From UBA1774 sp045223835 (lineage in GTDB: Bacteria; Bacillota; Clostridia; Oscillospirales; Oscillospiraceae): 41,782 bases of DNA. Both the position numbers and the translations under genes were made by a program. Shown here piece by piece: positions 18,645 to 26,675 of this stretch. Location: positions 1-41,782 of the forward strand of contig JBGUZS010000021.1 of assembly GCA_045223835.1 (NCBI GenBank), written 5' to 3'. The notes under the pieces were generated by a model. The model worked only from the letters and a program-made list of their open reading frames with translations. It was not told the DNA's origin and made no database searches. Within the stretch, counting starts at the first letter, position 1. The number at the start of each line of letters is the position of its first letter.

Positions 18645-18853
18645 CCGGAGGTTTTCCACAAAACCATCCCCAGGTTGTCCGCATTCCCTCCGCCTCTTTT
18701 CCGCTGTTCTTTTCCTTTCCGTTTGATTTTCTTCTCTCTTCTGTTGTTTTCGTTTCTTCTCTTTTAGGGACAAGTTGTTCCAAGTCGTGCAAGGTGGCAC
18801 AAGTCGTCACCGCTCCAGGGCGATGATCCCATCCGAAAACCCGATATACGGCA
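18645..18853. other. Intergenic region with polypyrimidine tract and short repeats
   Basis: No gene is recognisable. About 18680-18768 is almost entirely C and T on the plus strand, broken by a few G. It is followed by three copies of CAAGT(T/C)GT at 18771, 18781 and 18800. The stretch runs to the strong terminator at 18854. It may be the long 3' end of the MATE transcript or the source of a small RNA; no convincing promoter was seen inside it. Confidence 0.5.
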
Positions 18854-18891
18854 GCGGCGCGGGCTGAAATGCCCGCGCCGCATTTTATTTC
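18854..18891 (+). terminator. Strong rho-independent terminator
   Basis: GCGGCGCGGGC (18854-18864) and GCCCGCGCCGC (18871-18881) form a perfect 11-bp GC stem with a TGAAAT loop, followed by ATTTTATTTC. It points in the plus direction, 210 bases after the MATE gene stop. Confidence 0.92.
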
Positions 18892-18987
18892 TTATCTCTT
18901 CCATAGGCTTCAGCTCCGGCTCCTTCTTCCGAAAGGCGGCCGGGTTCAGAGCGTGGCGTTCCATGTGACCGCTGGGTCATACCCGCG
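18883..18987 (-). pseudogene. Decayed fragment of an OYE/FAD-type flavin oxidoreductase gene
   Basis: Read on the minus strand from 18972, the frame gives SGHMERHALNPAAFRKKEPE and then LKPMEE. This closely matches residues 392-415 of the intact oxidoreductase at 24616-26646 (GHMGRCALNPVTFREKELE, then LKAAEK). In the fragment the Fe-S ligand Cys397 is a His. Just upstream, GAGM in another frame matches the preceding CGM, with a TGA in the first frame, so at least one frameshift is present. No start codon, ribosome site or remaining domains exist. It is read as a leftover of a second copy. The match is short, so chance is unlikely but not excluded. Confidence 0.6.
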
Positions 18988-19048
18988 CCGAAGTGGCTTT
19001 TCTGTATTCGTTTCTTATTCCGTTCAAGCCGCCTGGACAGGCTCACTC

Positions 19049-19705
19049 TCACAGCAGGTATCCGTCCTTCATTCTCAGAACCAGGTCGGCGGTATCTGCC
19101 ACCTCCGGGTCGTGGGTCACCACGATGACGCAGCGGCCTTCCTCGTGGGCCAGGCGATGGAGGATCTCCATGACGATCCTCGTGTTCTCCCCGTCCAGGT
19201 TCCCCGTGGGCTCGTCCGCCAGGAGTACGGGAGCGCCAGAGCACAGGCTCCGGGCAATGGCCACCCGCTGCTGCTCGCCCCCGGAGAGGGCGGAGGGGAA
19301 ACGCTTGTGCTTGCTCTCCTCGATACCTACCTTCACCAGGGCTTCCGAAGCCTTCACACGGGCTTGGTTCTCCGGGATGCCCTGCATCTCCATGGGGAGG
19401 CAGACGTTCTCCCGCACCGTGAGCAGGGGCAGCAAACAGAATGCTTGAAAAATGATGCTGACCCCCTCCCGGCGGTACTTGTCCAGGCCCAGGGATCTCA
19501 GGTTGTCTTCCCCCAGGACCACATCCCCCTCCCCGGGGGTGTCCAGCCCCGCCAGCATACTCAGCAGGGTGCTTTTTCCGCTGCCGCTGGGGCCGACGAC
19601 GGCGTACAGCTTCCCGGCTTCAAATTCATAGCTCGCGTTTTTCACCACAGGGGAAGTTCCCCCGGGGTAGGTGTAGCTGACGTTTTGTAACGTTAATGCA
19701 TACAT
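19049..19705 (-). CDS. ABC transporter ATPase (MacB/LolD type) of the sigma-linked operon
   Basis: This 218-residue protein has Walker A GPSGSGKST (38-46), Q87, signature LSGGEQQ (140-146), Walker B LLADE (161-165) and His198, all intact. GGGAGG lies seven bases before the ATG. It is the single ATPase for the two FtsX permeases encoded upstream, but a 193-base repeat element lies between it and them. Transcription must pass through several palindromes to reach it, or it must have another promoter. A homodimer powering a heterodimeric permease pair is the likely arrangement. The cargo is unknown; antimicrobial peptide resistance or envelope stress would fit a sigma-controlled exporter. Confidence 0.93.
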   Translation of the reverse strand: MYALTLQNVSYTYPGGTSPVVKNASYEFEAGKLYAVVGPSGSGKSTLLSMLAGLDTPGEGDVVLGEDNLRSLGLDKYRREGVSIIFQAFCLLPLLTVRENVCLPMEMQGIPENQARVKASEALVKVGIEESKHKRFPSALSGGEQQRVAIARSLCSGAPVLLADEPTGNLDGENTRIVMEILHRLAHEEGRCVIVVTHDPEVADTADLVLRMKDGYLL

Positions 19706-19748
19706 GGCAAAACCTCCCTATTTATGATTTTGCTGCGGCGGGACGGAG

Positions 19749-19941
19749 GTCCCTCATCAGTCATCCGCCTTGCGGGGGGCGGCGGCTGACAGCTTCCCCC
19801 AGGGGAAGCCAGAGTGCGGATCGTTACTGCATCCGGTTGTTCATTACCCTTCTCTCATCTCTCGTCCCCGCCGCGCGAGCTGCCTTCCCCTGGGGGAAGG
19901 CGGCTCCGGCATCCCACGGAAGCCGGAGCCGGATGAGGGAC
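19749..19941. repeat. Palindromic intergenic repeat element (MITE/REP-like)
   Basis: The 193-base block is bounded by GTCCCTCATC (19749-19758) and its exact inverse GATGAGGGAC (19932-19941). Inside are three hairpins: GCTTCCCC/GGGGAAGC (19792-19809), GCCTTCCCC/GGGGAAGGC (19882-19901) and GGCTCCGGC/GCCGGAGCC (19902-19930). The CTTCCCC-GGGGAAG and GATGAGGG modules recall intergenic repeats that I remember from gut Clostridia; that is recollection, not a search. No coding capacity. It fills the gap between a permease gene and its ATPase gene. Confidence 0.75.
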
Positions 19942-19949
19942 ATTCATCC

Positions 19950-21101
19950 CTATTCTTTCGCCTGCAGTTGGGCCAAAACGTGCTTCCTGGCGCACAGCCA
20001 GGCAAACACCCCGCTCCCCAGGGCGCAGGCGGCAAGATGGGCGGCAAGGTAGATGCCAAACGGTTTCAACACACTTGAAAGGTCCGGATGTTGAGTCAGG
20101 ATCACCATAAGGAAACCCAGGATCAGGCCAAATAAGGCGCATAATAATTGGGCAAGGGTATAGATTCCCACGCACTTTCCGATCTTCGCCCCCAGGGCCC
20201 GGATGACGCTGATCTGCCGGGAAGCATGAAGTACGGTCAGCCCGGGCAGAACACCTCCAAGGAAAAGAGCAGCGGCGATGGTCAAGGGATACAGCGTCTC
20301 GATGAGCTGATGGATCTTATATATCCGGTCCGCATAGGAGGTGTCCATCTTGAAACGCACCGCAGTTTGTTCCTTTTCCAACTCACCTTTGGCGTAAGCC
20401 GTGAACTCTGCTGCCTTGTGGTAGTCATTCAAAGTATACTCCGCCAGGTCCAGCTGGAAGTTGGCACCTACCAGAAAGAGGACCTTCTGCCAGGCTTCCG
20501 CAGGCATAAAAGCGATCTCCCGCGGGTTTTCTGTCCGGATGATCCCCACCAACGGGACGAAGGGGCGACGGGCGTCTCGACGATCCATGTCAGTCTCCCC
20601 AGGCTTCAGCGGATCAAGGCCCATGGAGGTAACATTGTTCCACCAATCCAGCTCATTCACCCGCACCATGTCCCCCAACTGTAAACCAAACTTATCTGCA
20701 TGTGTGGAATACAGGATCAGGATCCGTTCCTTTGTGTTCAAAGCCGTTTCCTCATCCCAGCCGGGAAGCCATACCACCGGCTCCGTCACCAGTTTGTCCA
20801 GACGGTTGGTGAGAATGATCGTAGCTTTTTCCATTTCCACCATTGCATCCTGGGCGGTGTATTCATAATAGGGATTCCGGACATAACCGGATTCTGCGAT
20901 TTTCAGCGCCCGGCGATAACTCAGACCGCCTGAAAAATCCGCTTTGACCTCCACGTTCTGGTATAGTTCGGTATAAATGCCCCGAAGGACCGTGAGCGTA
21001 CCGAAAGCGAAAGCTAGGAGAGCTGCAAGCAGGAGGCTCAGGAAGCTTCTGCCGAAATTCCGCAAAAGGAGACGGCTCAAATACCTCCCGCTCCAGTTCA
21101 T
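19950..21101 (-). CDS. FtsX-like ABC permease, shorter partner
   Basis: This 383-residue protein has an N-terminal membrane segment (about 15-38), an extracellular domain of about 230 residues, and a C-terminal FtsX block with three membrane segments (LTIAAALFLGGVLPGLTVLHASRQISVIRALGAKIGKCVGIYTLAQLL ...). The ARQISVIRALG coupling-helix pattern is typical of MacB/FtsX permeases. GGAG precedes the ATG, which overlaps the stop of the larger permease gene by 4 bases. It should pair with that permease to form the membrane core driven by the ATPase at 19049. Confidence 0.9.
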   Translation of the reverse strand: MNWSGRYLSRLLLRNFGRSFLSLLLAALLAFAFGTLTVLRGIYTELYQNVEVKADFSGGLSYRRALKIAESGYVRNPYYEYTAQDAMVEMEKATIILTNRLDKLVTEPVVWLPGWDEETALNTKERILILYSTHADKFGLQLGDMVRVNELDWWNNVTSMGLDPLKPGETDMDRRDARRPFVPLVGIIRTENPREIAFMPAEAWQKVLFLVGANFQLDLAEYTLNDYHKAAEFTAYAKGELEKEQTAVRFKMDTSYADRIYKIHQLIETLYPLTIAAALFLGGVLPGLTVLHASRQISVIRALGAKIGKCVGIYTLAQLLCALFGLILGFLMVILTQHPDLSSVLKPFGIYLAAHLAACALGSGVFAWLCARKHVLAQLQAKE

Positions 21102-23059
21102 TTCTGTTTCTCCTGCACCAACTCCAGAATACTCTCTCTCCGAACAATCAGGAGACCCGCAAAAGCCATCACCGCCAGCAAGAGCAGGAACCCCAAGGCT
21201 CCAAGGATGAAGAGTGTCAAATCTGCGGAAACGTGAGTGGTCTCAGATGCCGCCAGTTGGACGCCGGTGACAATCCGCGCAGCCAGGAAGCCCAACACTG
21301 TGGAAACGGCCCCCAAAAGCAGGAAGGGAACAAACAGGCGGTTTGACGCCTCACCCTTGGGCATGCCCAAGGCCCGGAAAATTCCGTATTCCCGCCTTTT
21401 CCGCCCAACAAACAGCCAAACGGTGAGGATCAGGGCAAAGAGGGCTGCACCAGAGAAAATCAGGAGCTTTACCAGTGCCAATGACTTAGCCCGCATCAGA
21501 TCCTTCGATATGAGAAGCCAGCCTCCGTCGCTGAACACATAAGTAAGTCCCATGGCCTCCACCTGGGGCAGGCATTCCTCCACAAACGCAGGGATATCCT
21601 CGGCATTCCCCACGACGAAACTCACTTCACTGGGCTTGAATTCGTGGCCCTCGGCATTCCGGCATTCCGGCAGGAAGGCAGAGGGGACAAAAATCGCATT
21701 ATTGCTCCAACACCAAAACAGATCCCGAAAAGGATGGTTCCCCTCATTCAAATCCCTCCAGGCCCCGATGATGGTAAAGGTCTGAGTGGTGTATTCCGTA
21801 TTCTGCCGCCCTCGCGTTGAGGCCACAGCCCCCAGAGGGGCATACTGCTCGCTGAGGTAGTTCCCCAGGTCCAGGGTGATCGAATCCCCCACCTTGAGCC
21901 CATAGGCATCCAGCACATCCGTATTCACCACGCATACCGACTGCCCGGCGTCCGACGGGGTGATAAACCGTCCGTCCTCGCAGACGATCCTCCCCTCTGC
22001 CACCCGGCGCTGGGCAGCCATATCGTCCCCGTACACCACGTCGAAGGTATGCAGATCATCATTGGTCACTTGGATAAGCTCCCGAAGATCAGCAAATTCC
22101 TCCTGTTCCAACCAGTCTTCCGGAAGGTCGGTAATATCCACAAAATACGGCCACCAGTCAATAAGCGTATCATCCCCAACGACGAATACATGCATAAGCC
22201 CGCTGGGGTAGTATTCCTGCTCTTCCACCGGCGCAGAGACATAATGCTCTTCAGCGTCGTTGCGCAGCACCAAAAGAACTCTTCGGCCGGGTTGAAGGAC
22301 ATCCGCATCTCCTGGGAACAGGCAATTATCGAAACCAAATGTGTTCAGCCGATCGCCGCCATGTTCAGGGTTGACATTGTAGATGACATTTAGTTTTCCT
22401 CGGGCTTCTTCCTTATGGATCATGACGTGTATTGCAAATTGATCGCTGAACTTGGTGTGTGTGCTATCCATAAGCCAAATGGGATCACCTGCCAGGAGTT
22501 CAACATTCTCCAGAGTCACCCATTCCTGGCTTTCATGTGTCGGCCACATTCGATCCAACAGCTTTATTGCCGGGGTCGGGAAGCGATCCGTCACCGTGGC
22601 AGTGATGACAGCCCGAGCGTTGTAAGGAAACATGTGGGAATCCATATCCAAACGCATATAGGCTTTTGAGACTCCTGCGGTGAGATATCGCCGCTCCACG
22701 CGGGAGACATAGGCAAGCGCCCCCAGCTTATCAATCAATTCATTTTGTATACTCTTCTGGTGATAATTCTCGTAGGTGGTCTCCTTGTCGTAATACTCTG
22801 CCCCATAAGATGCCGTCCTTCCGGTTTCATCCGTCATCAAAAAGCAGTCGAAGACCGTGCTGTTTTCCGGAACTGCTGCCTCCTCCACAGTAAGGACACC
22901 TTCATATTCATCCCGTGCTTCCCGATACTCACGGTCCGCCACACTGTATTCCGAGAGGTTATAGAGGAACAGGAATGCCGCTGCCGCCAAAAGCAACAAG
23001 GTCAGAGCAGTTTTTAACGGACTCCGGTACAGGCTTTTCAGGTGTGTGCCGATCTTCAT
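21098..23059 (-). CDS. FtsX-like ABC permease, larger partner
   Basis: This 653-residue protein has an N-terminal membrane segment (about 15-35) and a very long extracellular domain (about 40-520). The FtsX block at the C-terminus has VKLLIFSGAALFALILTVWLF, then RKRREYGIFRALGMPKGEASNRLFVPFLLLG and two more membrane segments. AAGGAGG precedes the ATG, and the start overlaps the anti-sigma stop by 4 bases. The gene looks less GC-rich than the operons on either side, which may mark acquired DNA. The large outer domain probably recognises a substrate or signal; it has no domain I can name. Confidence 0.9.
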   Translation of the reverse strand: MKIGTHLKSLYRSPLKTALTLLLLAAAAFLFLYNLSEYSVADREYREARDEYEGVLTVEEAAVPENSTVFDCFLMTDETGRTASYGAEYYDKETTYENYHQKSIQNELIDKLGALAYVSRVERRYLTAGVSKAYMRLDMDSHMFPYNARAVITATVTDRFPTPAIKLLDRMWPTHESQEWVTLENVELLAGDPIWLMDSTHTKFSDQFAIHVMIHKEEARGKLNVIYNVNPEHGGDRLNTFGFDNCLFPGDADVLQPGRRVLLVLRNDAEEHYVSAPVEEQEYYPSGLMHVFVVGDDTLIDWWPYFVDITDLPEDWLEQEEFADLRELIQVTNDDLHTFDVVYGDDMAAQRRVAEGRIVCEDGRFITPSDAGQSVCVVNTDVLDAYGLKVGDSITLDLGNYLSEQYAPLGAVASTRGRQNTEYTTQTFTIIGAWRDLNEGNHPFRDLFWCWSNNAIFVPSAFLPECRNAEGHEFKPSEVSFVVGNAEDIPAFVEECLPQVEAMGLTYVFSDGGWLLISKDLMRAKSLALVKLLIFSGAALFALILTVWLFVGRKRREYGIFRALGMPKGEASNRLFVPFLLLGAVSTVLGFLAARIVTGVQLAASETTHVSADLTLFILGALGFLLLLAVMAFAGLLIVRRESILELVQEKQK

Positions 23060-23919
23060 GTCAATTGGCCTCCTTCGGATGTCGCATCAATGGAATCAAT
23101 TATCGCAGTGATCTCTTCCACGGAAAGATTTGCACTGATGGTGGTGGCGTAGTCCTTGGTAAACCATACTGCCGTAATGGTCCCCTCGTTCTGAAAGAGG
23201 AAAAACGCTTTTGCTCCGCTGCGATACTCCCGCACCGTCGCTCCGCTCTTTTGGAATATTGTGGACTTAACCGCCTTTACGGGAGTGATGGTTATGCTGA
23301 GGCGTTCGTTTCCCCGGGCGTACTGCTCCATCATCACCAGCGGGTCCTCGCTGATGTGGGATTCCGTGATGACGAAACCCTCCGGCAGCTTCGCCGGATA
23401 CACCGGCTCCGTGATCCCCAGCTCCGCCAAGGCTTCCAGGATGGGGCTTTTCCCGGAGACCTCCTGTGCCGCGGGTTCATACCGCCCCGCCGTGTCGTTC
23501 CACCGGGGAACCCAGGCCCATAAACCCAGGGAGTCCGCCGCCAGAGCCGCCCCGGCCAGGAGCACGACCACCACCGCCGCGATGAGCACACGCCGGAACA
23601 GCCTCGGCGCAGTATGAGTCCGCGCGGGCGGTGTGCAGGGCTTCTCGTCACACCGGATCTCCGCAGCAAAGGTCTCGTCCAGTTCCGCGGCTCTGTCCGA
23701 CAAAAACTGCTGCCAGCTCTCCTCCGGGTCCGGCTCATTCAGCGAAGGCTGCAATTCCTCCAGCGCCTCCAGGATCGCCTCCAGCTCCTGGGACACCGTA
23801 TCATCGATCTGATCCGGGCAGAAGAAGGTATCCTTCAGCCTCCGCTCCCATTCCTCTGCCGCTATCTCCTCCGGAACCTTCCGATCTCTGTCCGCCAATG
23901 CTCTCACCTCCCGCGTCAT
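23056..23919 (-). CDS. Membrane anti-sigma factor-like protein with DUF4367-type outer domain
   Basis: This encodes 287 residues. The cytoplasmic N-terminal part (about 1-105) is acidic and helical (WERRLKDTFFCPDQIDDTVSQ). One membrane segment (about 109-128, VLIAAVVVVLLAGAALAADS) follows, then an extracellular domain (about 155-285). That domain contains ITEPVYPAKLPEGFVITES and ends in YATTISANLSVEEITAIIDSI, resembling DUF4367. Topology and position right after an ECF sigma gene make an anti-sigma role likely. No HxxxCxxC zinc anti-sigma motif is seen. The ATG at 23919 has AAAGGA upstream and overlaps the sigma stop (ATGA). The outer domain may sense the signal that frees the sigma factor. 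Confidence 0.8.
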   Translation of the reverse strand: MTREVRALADRDRKVPEEIAAEEWERRLKDTFFCPDQIDDTVSQELEAILEALEELQPSLNEPDPEESWQQFLSDRAAELDETFAAEIRCDEKPCTPPARTHTAPRLFRRVLIAAVVVVLLAGAALAADSLGLWAWVPRWNDTAGRYEPAAQEVSGKSPILEALAELGITEPVYPAKLPEGFVITESHISEDPLVMMEQYARGNERLSITITPVKAVKSTIFQKSGATVREYRSGAKAFFLFQNEGTITAVWFTKDYATTISANLSVEEITAIIDSIDATSEGGQLT

Positions 23920-24452
23920 CGCAAACCGTCCTTTTCCATAGCCGCGCGCAGATGCTCCCTGGCCCGTTTCAGGCGCATGTAGCATGCCCCGGGGTCGATC
24001 CCCAGCTCCCGGGCCGCTTCCTTGACCGGCCATCCCTCCAGATAGACCCGCAGCAGCAGCCGCAGCTCCTCTTCTTCGATGAGGCCGCGATACAGGAGCT
24101 CAGGAGACAGCTCATCCCAATACCCCGCCGGATCTGCCCCCTTCTCTCTGTCCTTCCGCAGCTTCTCCAGGATCTCCGCAGCGTATTTCGCGCTTCGGAG
24201 CCGATAGCCGATCACGTTCCGCAGGATCTGGAAGAGATAAGCCCGCTGATTCTGACATTCCCGGAGGGTGTCCACGCGCCGGATGGCTGTCAGAAAGGTA
24301 TCCTGCAGAAGATCGTCCGCCGTGTCCTTCGAGAAGCCCAGTCTTACGGCGCATCGCCGCAGGACCGGGGAGCGCTCCAGATACAGGGCATGGATAAACT
24401 CCCGCTCCGCATTTCCCAGTCGGAGCAGGCCGGTATCCTGCATATCCCGCAT
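23916..24452 (-). CDS. ECF-type RNA polymerase sigma factor
   Basis: This 178-residue protein has region 2 at about 18-88 (SKDTADDLLQDTFLTAIRRV, then QNQRAYLFQILRNVIGYRL) and region 4 at about 117-172 (RVYLEGWPVKEAARELGIDP, then ACYMRLKRAREHLRAAM). These are typical of sigma-70 ECF proteins. The ATG at 24452 is chosen because AAGGA lies seven bases upstream; frames starting at 24503 or 24569 have no good site and would lie in or before the presumed promoter. It heads an operon whose next three genes each start inside the previous stop. It probably transcribes this operon in response to an envelope signal, held off by the anti-sigma protein. Confidence 0.93.
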   Translation of the reverse strand: MRDMQDTGLLRLGNAEREFIHALYLERSPVLRRCAVRLGFSKDTADDLLQDTFLTAIRRVDTLRECQNQRAYLFQILRNVIGYRLRSAKYAAEILEKLRKDREKGADPAGYWDELSPELLYRGLIEEEELRLLLRVYLEGWPVKEAARELGIDPGACYMRLKRAREHLRAAMEKDGLR

Positions 24453-24501
24453 ATCCGCTTCCTTGAACAAGGCGTTCTCACCCCTCTGCTTTATTAGTTG
24501 C

Positions 24502-24529
24502 ATGAGAAGGCCGTTTTTTAACAGGTTCC
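24502..24529 (-). promoter_or_regulatory. Candidate ECF-type self-controlled promoter
   Basis: On the minus strand, GGAACC (24529-24524), the common ECF -35 core, is followed by TGTTAAAAAACGG and, 16 bases on, TCTCAT (24507-24502). The transcript would start near 24495, leaving about 43 bases before the sigma ATG. No sigma-A promoter of similar quality is seen here. The -10 element is the weak part of the assignment. Confidence 0.5.
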
Positions 24530-24564
24530 CGAAGAAAATTTTGCCGTTCCGACCACTCTCGGTA

Positions 24565-24603
24565 TACAAAGGGCCGCCCCCCTCAGAAACTGAGGAGGGC
24601 GGC
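24565..24603 (-). terminator. Terminator after the flavin oxidoreductase gene
   Basis: On the minus strand, GCCGCCCTCCTCA and TGAGGGGGGCGGC (24603-24591 with 24585-24573) pair with one mismatch around a short GTTTC loop, followed by CCTTTGT. It lies 12 bases past the oxidoreductase stop and before the sigma operon, so it separates the two. Confidence 0.8.
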
Positions 24604-24615
24604 TGTCAGGTTCGT

Positions 24616-26646
24616 TCAGATCTGATAGGCGATATCGTAGGCTTCCCAGATGACGCTCATGAGGTTCCCCACCTTGTGGGCGTCTCCCAGCACATGCACC
24701 CGGGGGTCTCCATCTCCCAGGTCCCCGTCGGGCACATAGCCCACGGAGAGGATGACGCTGTCCGCCGGGATGGCGAAGGTCTTGCCCGCTTCGTCCTTCA
24801 CCAGGACCTCCCCTGCCTTGATCTCCCGGAGGGCGGTGGATACATGGACGGGGATCTGGTAATACCGGATGATCTCCCGGAGCATATTGGAGTTGGCGGC
24901 GCTGAGACCCATGATCTTCAGGATATCGTCCTGCATCTCCACGATGACGGGCTTCTTCCCCTTCAGCGCCAGATCGTAAGCGATCTCGCAGCCGGTAAGG
25001 CCGCCGCCGATGATGACCACCTTCTCCCCCACGGGCTTGTTCCCCAAGAGATAATCCACCGCCTCCACGGCGTTGGGCCCGTCGAAGCCGGGTATGGGGA
25101 GCTTCCTGGGCTTGGAGCCGGTGGCAACGATGATCTCCTCCGCATCCATGGCCTTCAAGTCCTCCGCGGTCACGGTCGTATTCAACCGGAGCTCAACCGG
25201 CAGCTTCTTCAACTGGCGGATATACCAGGCGATGAGCTTTTTATCCTGCTCCTTGAATTCCGGCGCGGCTGCAGCCCGGAACACGCCCCCCAGCTCGCCG
25301 CCCTTCTCATAAAGGGTGACGGTATGGCCCCGGAGAGCCAGAAGCCGGGCGGCCTCCATGCCGCCGATGCCGCCGCCGACAACGGCAACCTTCTTTTTCT
25401 TCTCCGCCGCCTTCAGCTCCAGCTCCTTCTCCCGGAAGGTCACGGGGTTCAGGGCGCAGCGGCCCATGTGCCCCACCATGCCGCAGGATAGGCCCTTATA
25501 CCGGGTGACGGGGAAGCAGCCGTTATGGCAGGCAATGCAGGGGCGGATATCCTCCAACTCCCCATCCCGGACCTTATCGCACCAGTCCGGATCGCACAGG
25601 AGCTGCCGGGCGATGCCCACGCCGTCCACCTTTCCGCTGCGAACCGCGTCTGCTGCGATATCCGGGTCGTTCATTCGTCCCGCGCAGATCACGGGGATAT
25701 CCACAAACTGCTTCAGATAGGAGACCTCCGGCAGGTTGCAGGCCATGGGCATATACATGGGGGGATGGGCCCAGAACCAGGAGTCGTAGGAGCCGTTATC
25801 CGCATTCAGCATATCCGCACCGGCTTCCTGCAGGATCCTGGCGGCGGCGGGGCTCTCCTCCATGCTGCGGCCGAACTCCGTATAGGCCTCGCCGGGCAGG
25901 GCGGCCTGGTTGAAGCCCCGGATCTTGCTGGCAACGCTGTACCGCACGGAAACGGGATAGTCCTTGCCGCAGAGCGCCTTGATGGCCCTGATGATATCCG
26001 TGGCGAAGCGGAGCCGGTTTTCCAGGCTGCCGCCGTATTCATCGGTGCGGTGGTTCATGTTGGCCATGGAGAACTGGTCCAGAAGATAGCCCTCGTGCAC
26101 GGCATGGATCTCCACCCCGTCGATTCCGGCCTCCTTGCACAGGGCGGCGGTACGGGCATAGGCCTGGATGGTCTCCTTTATCTCCTCGATGGTCAATGCC
26201 CTGTGCTTCAGCTCCGGGGCCCAGACATTGGGCATCCCATCGCTGGGGGCGACGAGCATTTTGTTCACCATATCCCGGGGCATCTTATCCATGCCCGGGA
26301 ACACCATCTGGGAGCGGCCAAAGCTGGTGCCCAGCTGGAAAAAGAACTTGGAGCCGTAGGCATGGATCTCGTCCATAAGCTGCTTCATGGGACCCAGGAA
26401 CAGCTCCCGCTCCTCATACAGCCAGCGGTGACCCTTGGACGCGGTGCCCACGTTCGCCACGCCGGGGATCATGAGGCCCACGTTGGCCTTGGCCCGGGCG
26501 ATATAGTAATCCCGATGGCCCTCGCTGAACTGGCCTTCAAAGCCGATGGGGTTGGTGCCGCCCATGGCGCAGAGGACGATCCGGTTTTTCAGGGTGACGC
26601 CGCCCACCTTCAGCGGGGTGAACAGCGCCTCATAATTCTTCGACAT
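24616..26646 (-). CDS. NADH:flavin oxidoreductase, OYE / 2,4-dienoyl-CoA reductase type
   Basis: This 676-residue protein has an N-terminal FMN TIM barrel (about 1-370; EIHAVHEGYLLDQFSMANMNHRTDEYGGSLENR). A 4Fe-4S site follows with Cys370, Cys373, Cys377 (CIACHNGC) and Cys397. Two Rossmann motifs for FAD and NAD(P)H come next, VVGGGIGG near 422-429 and IIGGGLTG near 545-552. This is the plan of FadH, BaiCD and FldZ, which reduce C=C bonds of enoates, dienoyl-CoAs or bile acid intermediates. The exact substrate cannot be read. GGAGG precedes the ATG at 26646, 30 bases after the arabinofuranosidase stop. A decayed fragment of a related gene lies at 18883-18987. Confidence 0.95.
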   Translation of the reverse strand: MSKNYEALFTPLKVGGVTLKNRIVLCAMGGTNPIGFEGQFSEGHRDYYIARAKANVGLMIPGVANVGTASKGHRWLYEERELFLGPMKQLMDEIHAYGSKFFFQLGTSFGRSQMVFPGMDKMPRDMVNKMLVAPSDGMPNVWAPELKHRALTIEEIKETIQAYARTAALCKEAGIDGVEIHAVHEGYLLDQFSMANMNHRTDEYGGSLENRLRFATDIIRAIKALCGKDYPVSVRYSVASKIRGFNQAALPGEAYTEFGRSMEESPAAARILQEAGADMLNADNGSYDSWFWAHPPMYMPMACNLPEVSYLKQFVDIPVICAGRMNDPDIAADAVRSGKVDGVGIARQLLCDPDWCDKVRDGELEDIRPCIACHNGCFPVTRYKGLSCGMVGHMGRCALNPVTFREKELELKAAEKKKKVAVVGGGIGGMEAARLLALRGHTVTLYEKGGELGGVFRAAAAPEFKEQDKKLIAWYIRQLKKLPVELRLNTTVTAEDLKAMDAEEIIVATGSKPRKLPIPGFDGPNAVEAVDYLLGNKPVGEKVVIIGGGLTGCEIAYDLALKGKKPVIVEMQDDILKIMGLSAANSNMLREIIRYYQIPVHVSTALREIKAGEVLVKDEAGKTFAIPADSVILSVGYVPDGDLGDGDPRVHVLGDAHKVGNLMSVIWEAYDIAYQI

Positions 26647-26675
26647 TCTCTTTCCTCCACGTTGAGTCATTCAGA

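Noticed and set aside
17118..18800. Long minus-strand frame opposite the plus-strand MATE gene
   Set aside because: It has the composition of an antisense shadow, runs through the polypyrimidine tract, and lacks any family pattern.
18811..18870. GGGCGATGA followed by a C-rich stretch, reminiscent of the start of a fluoride riboswitch
   Set aside because: The downstream strand needed to pair with the GATGA-loop region (CTGATGGCCTC-like) is absent, and no fluoride exporter gene follows.
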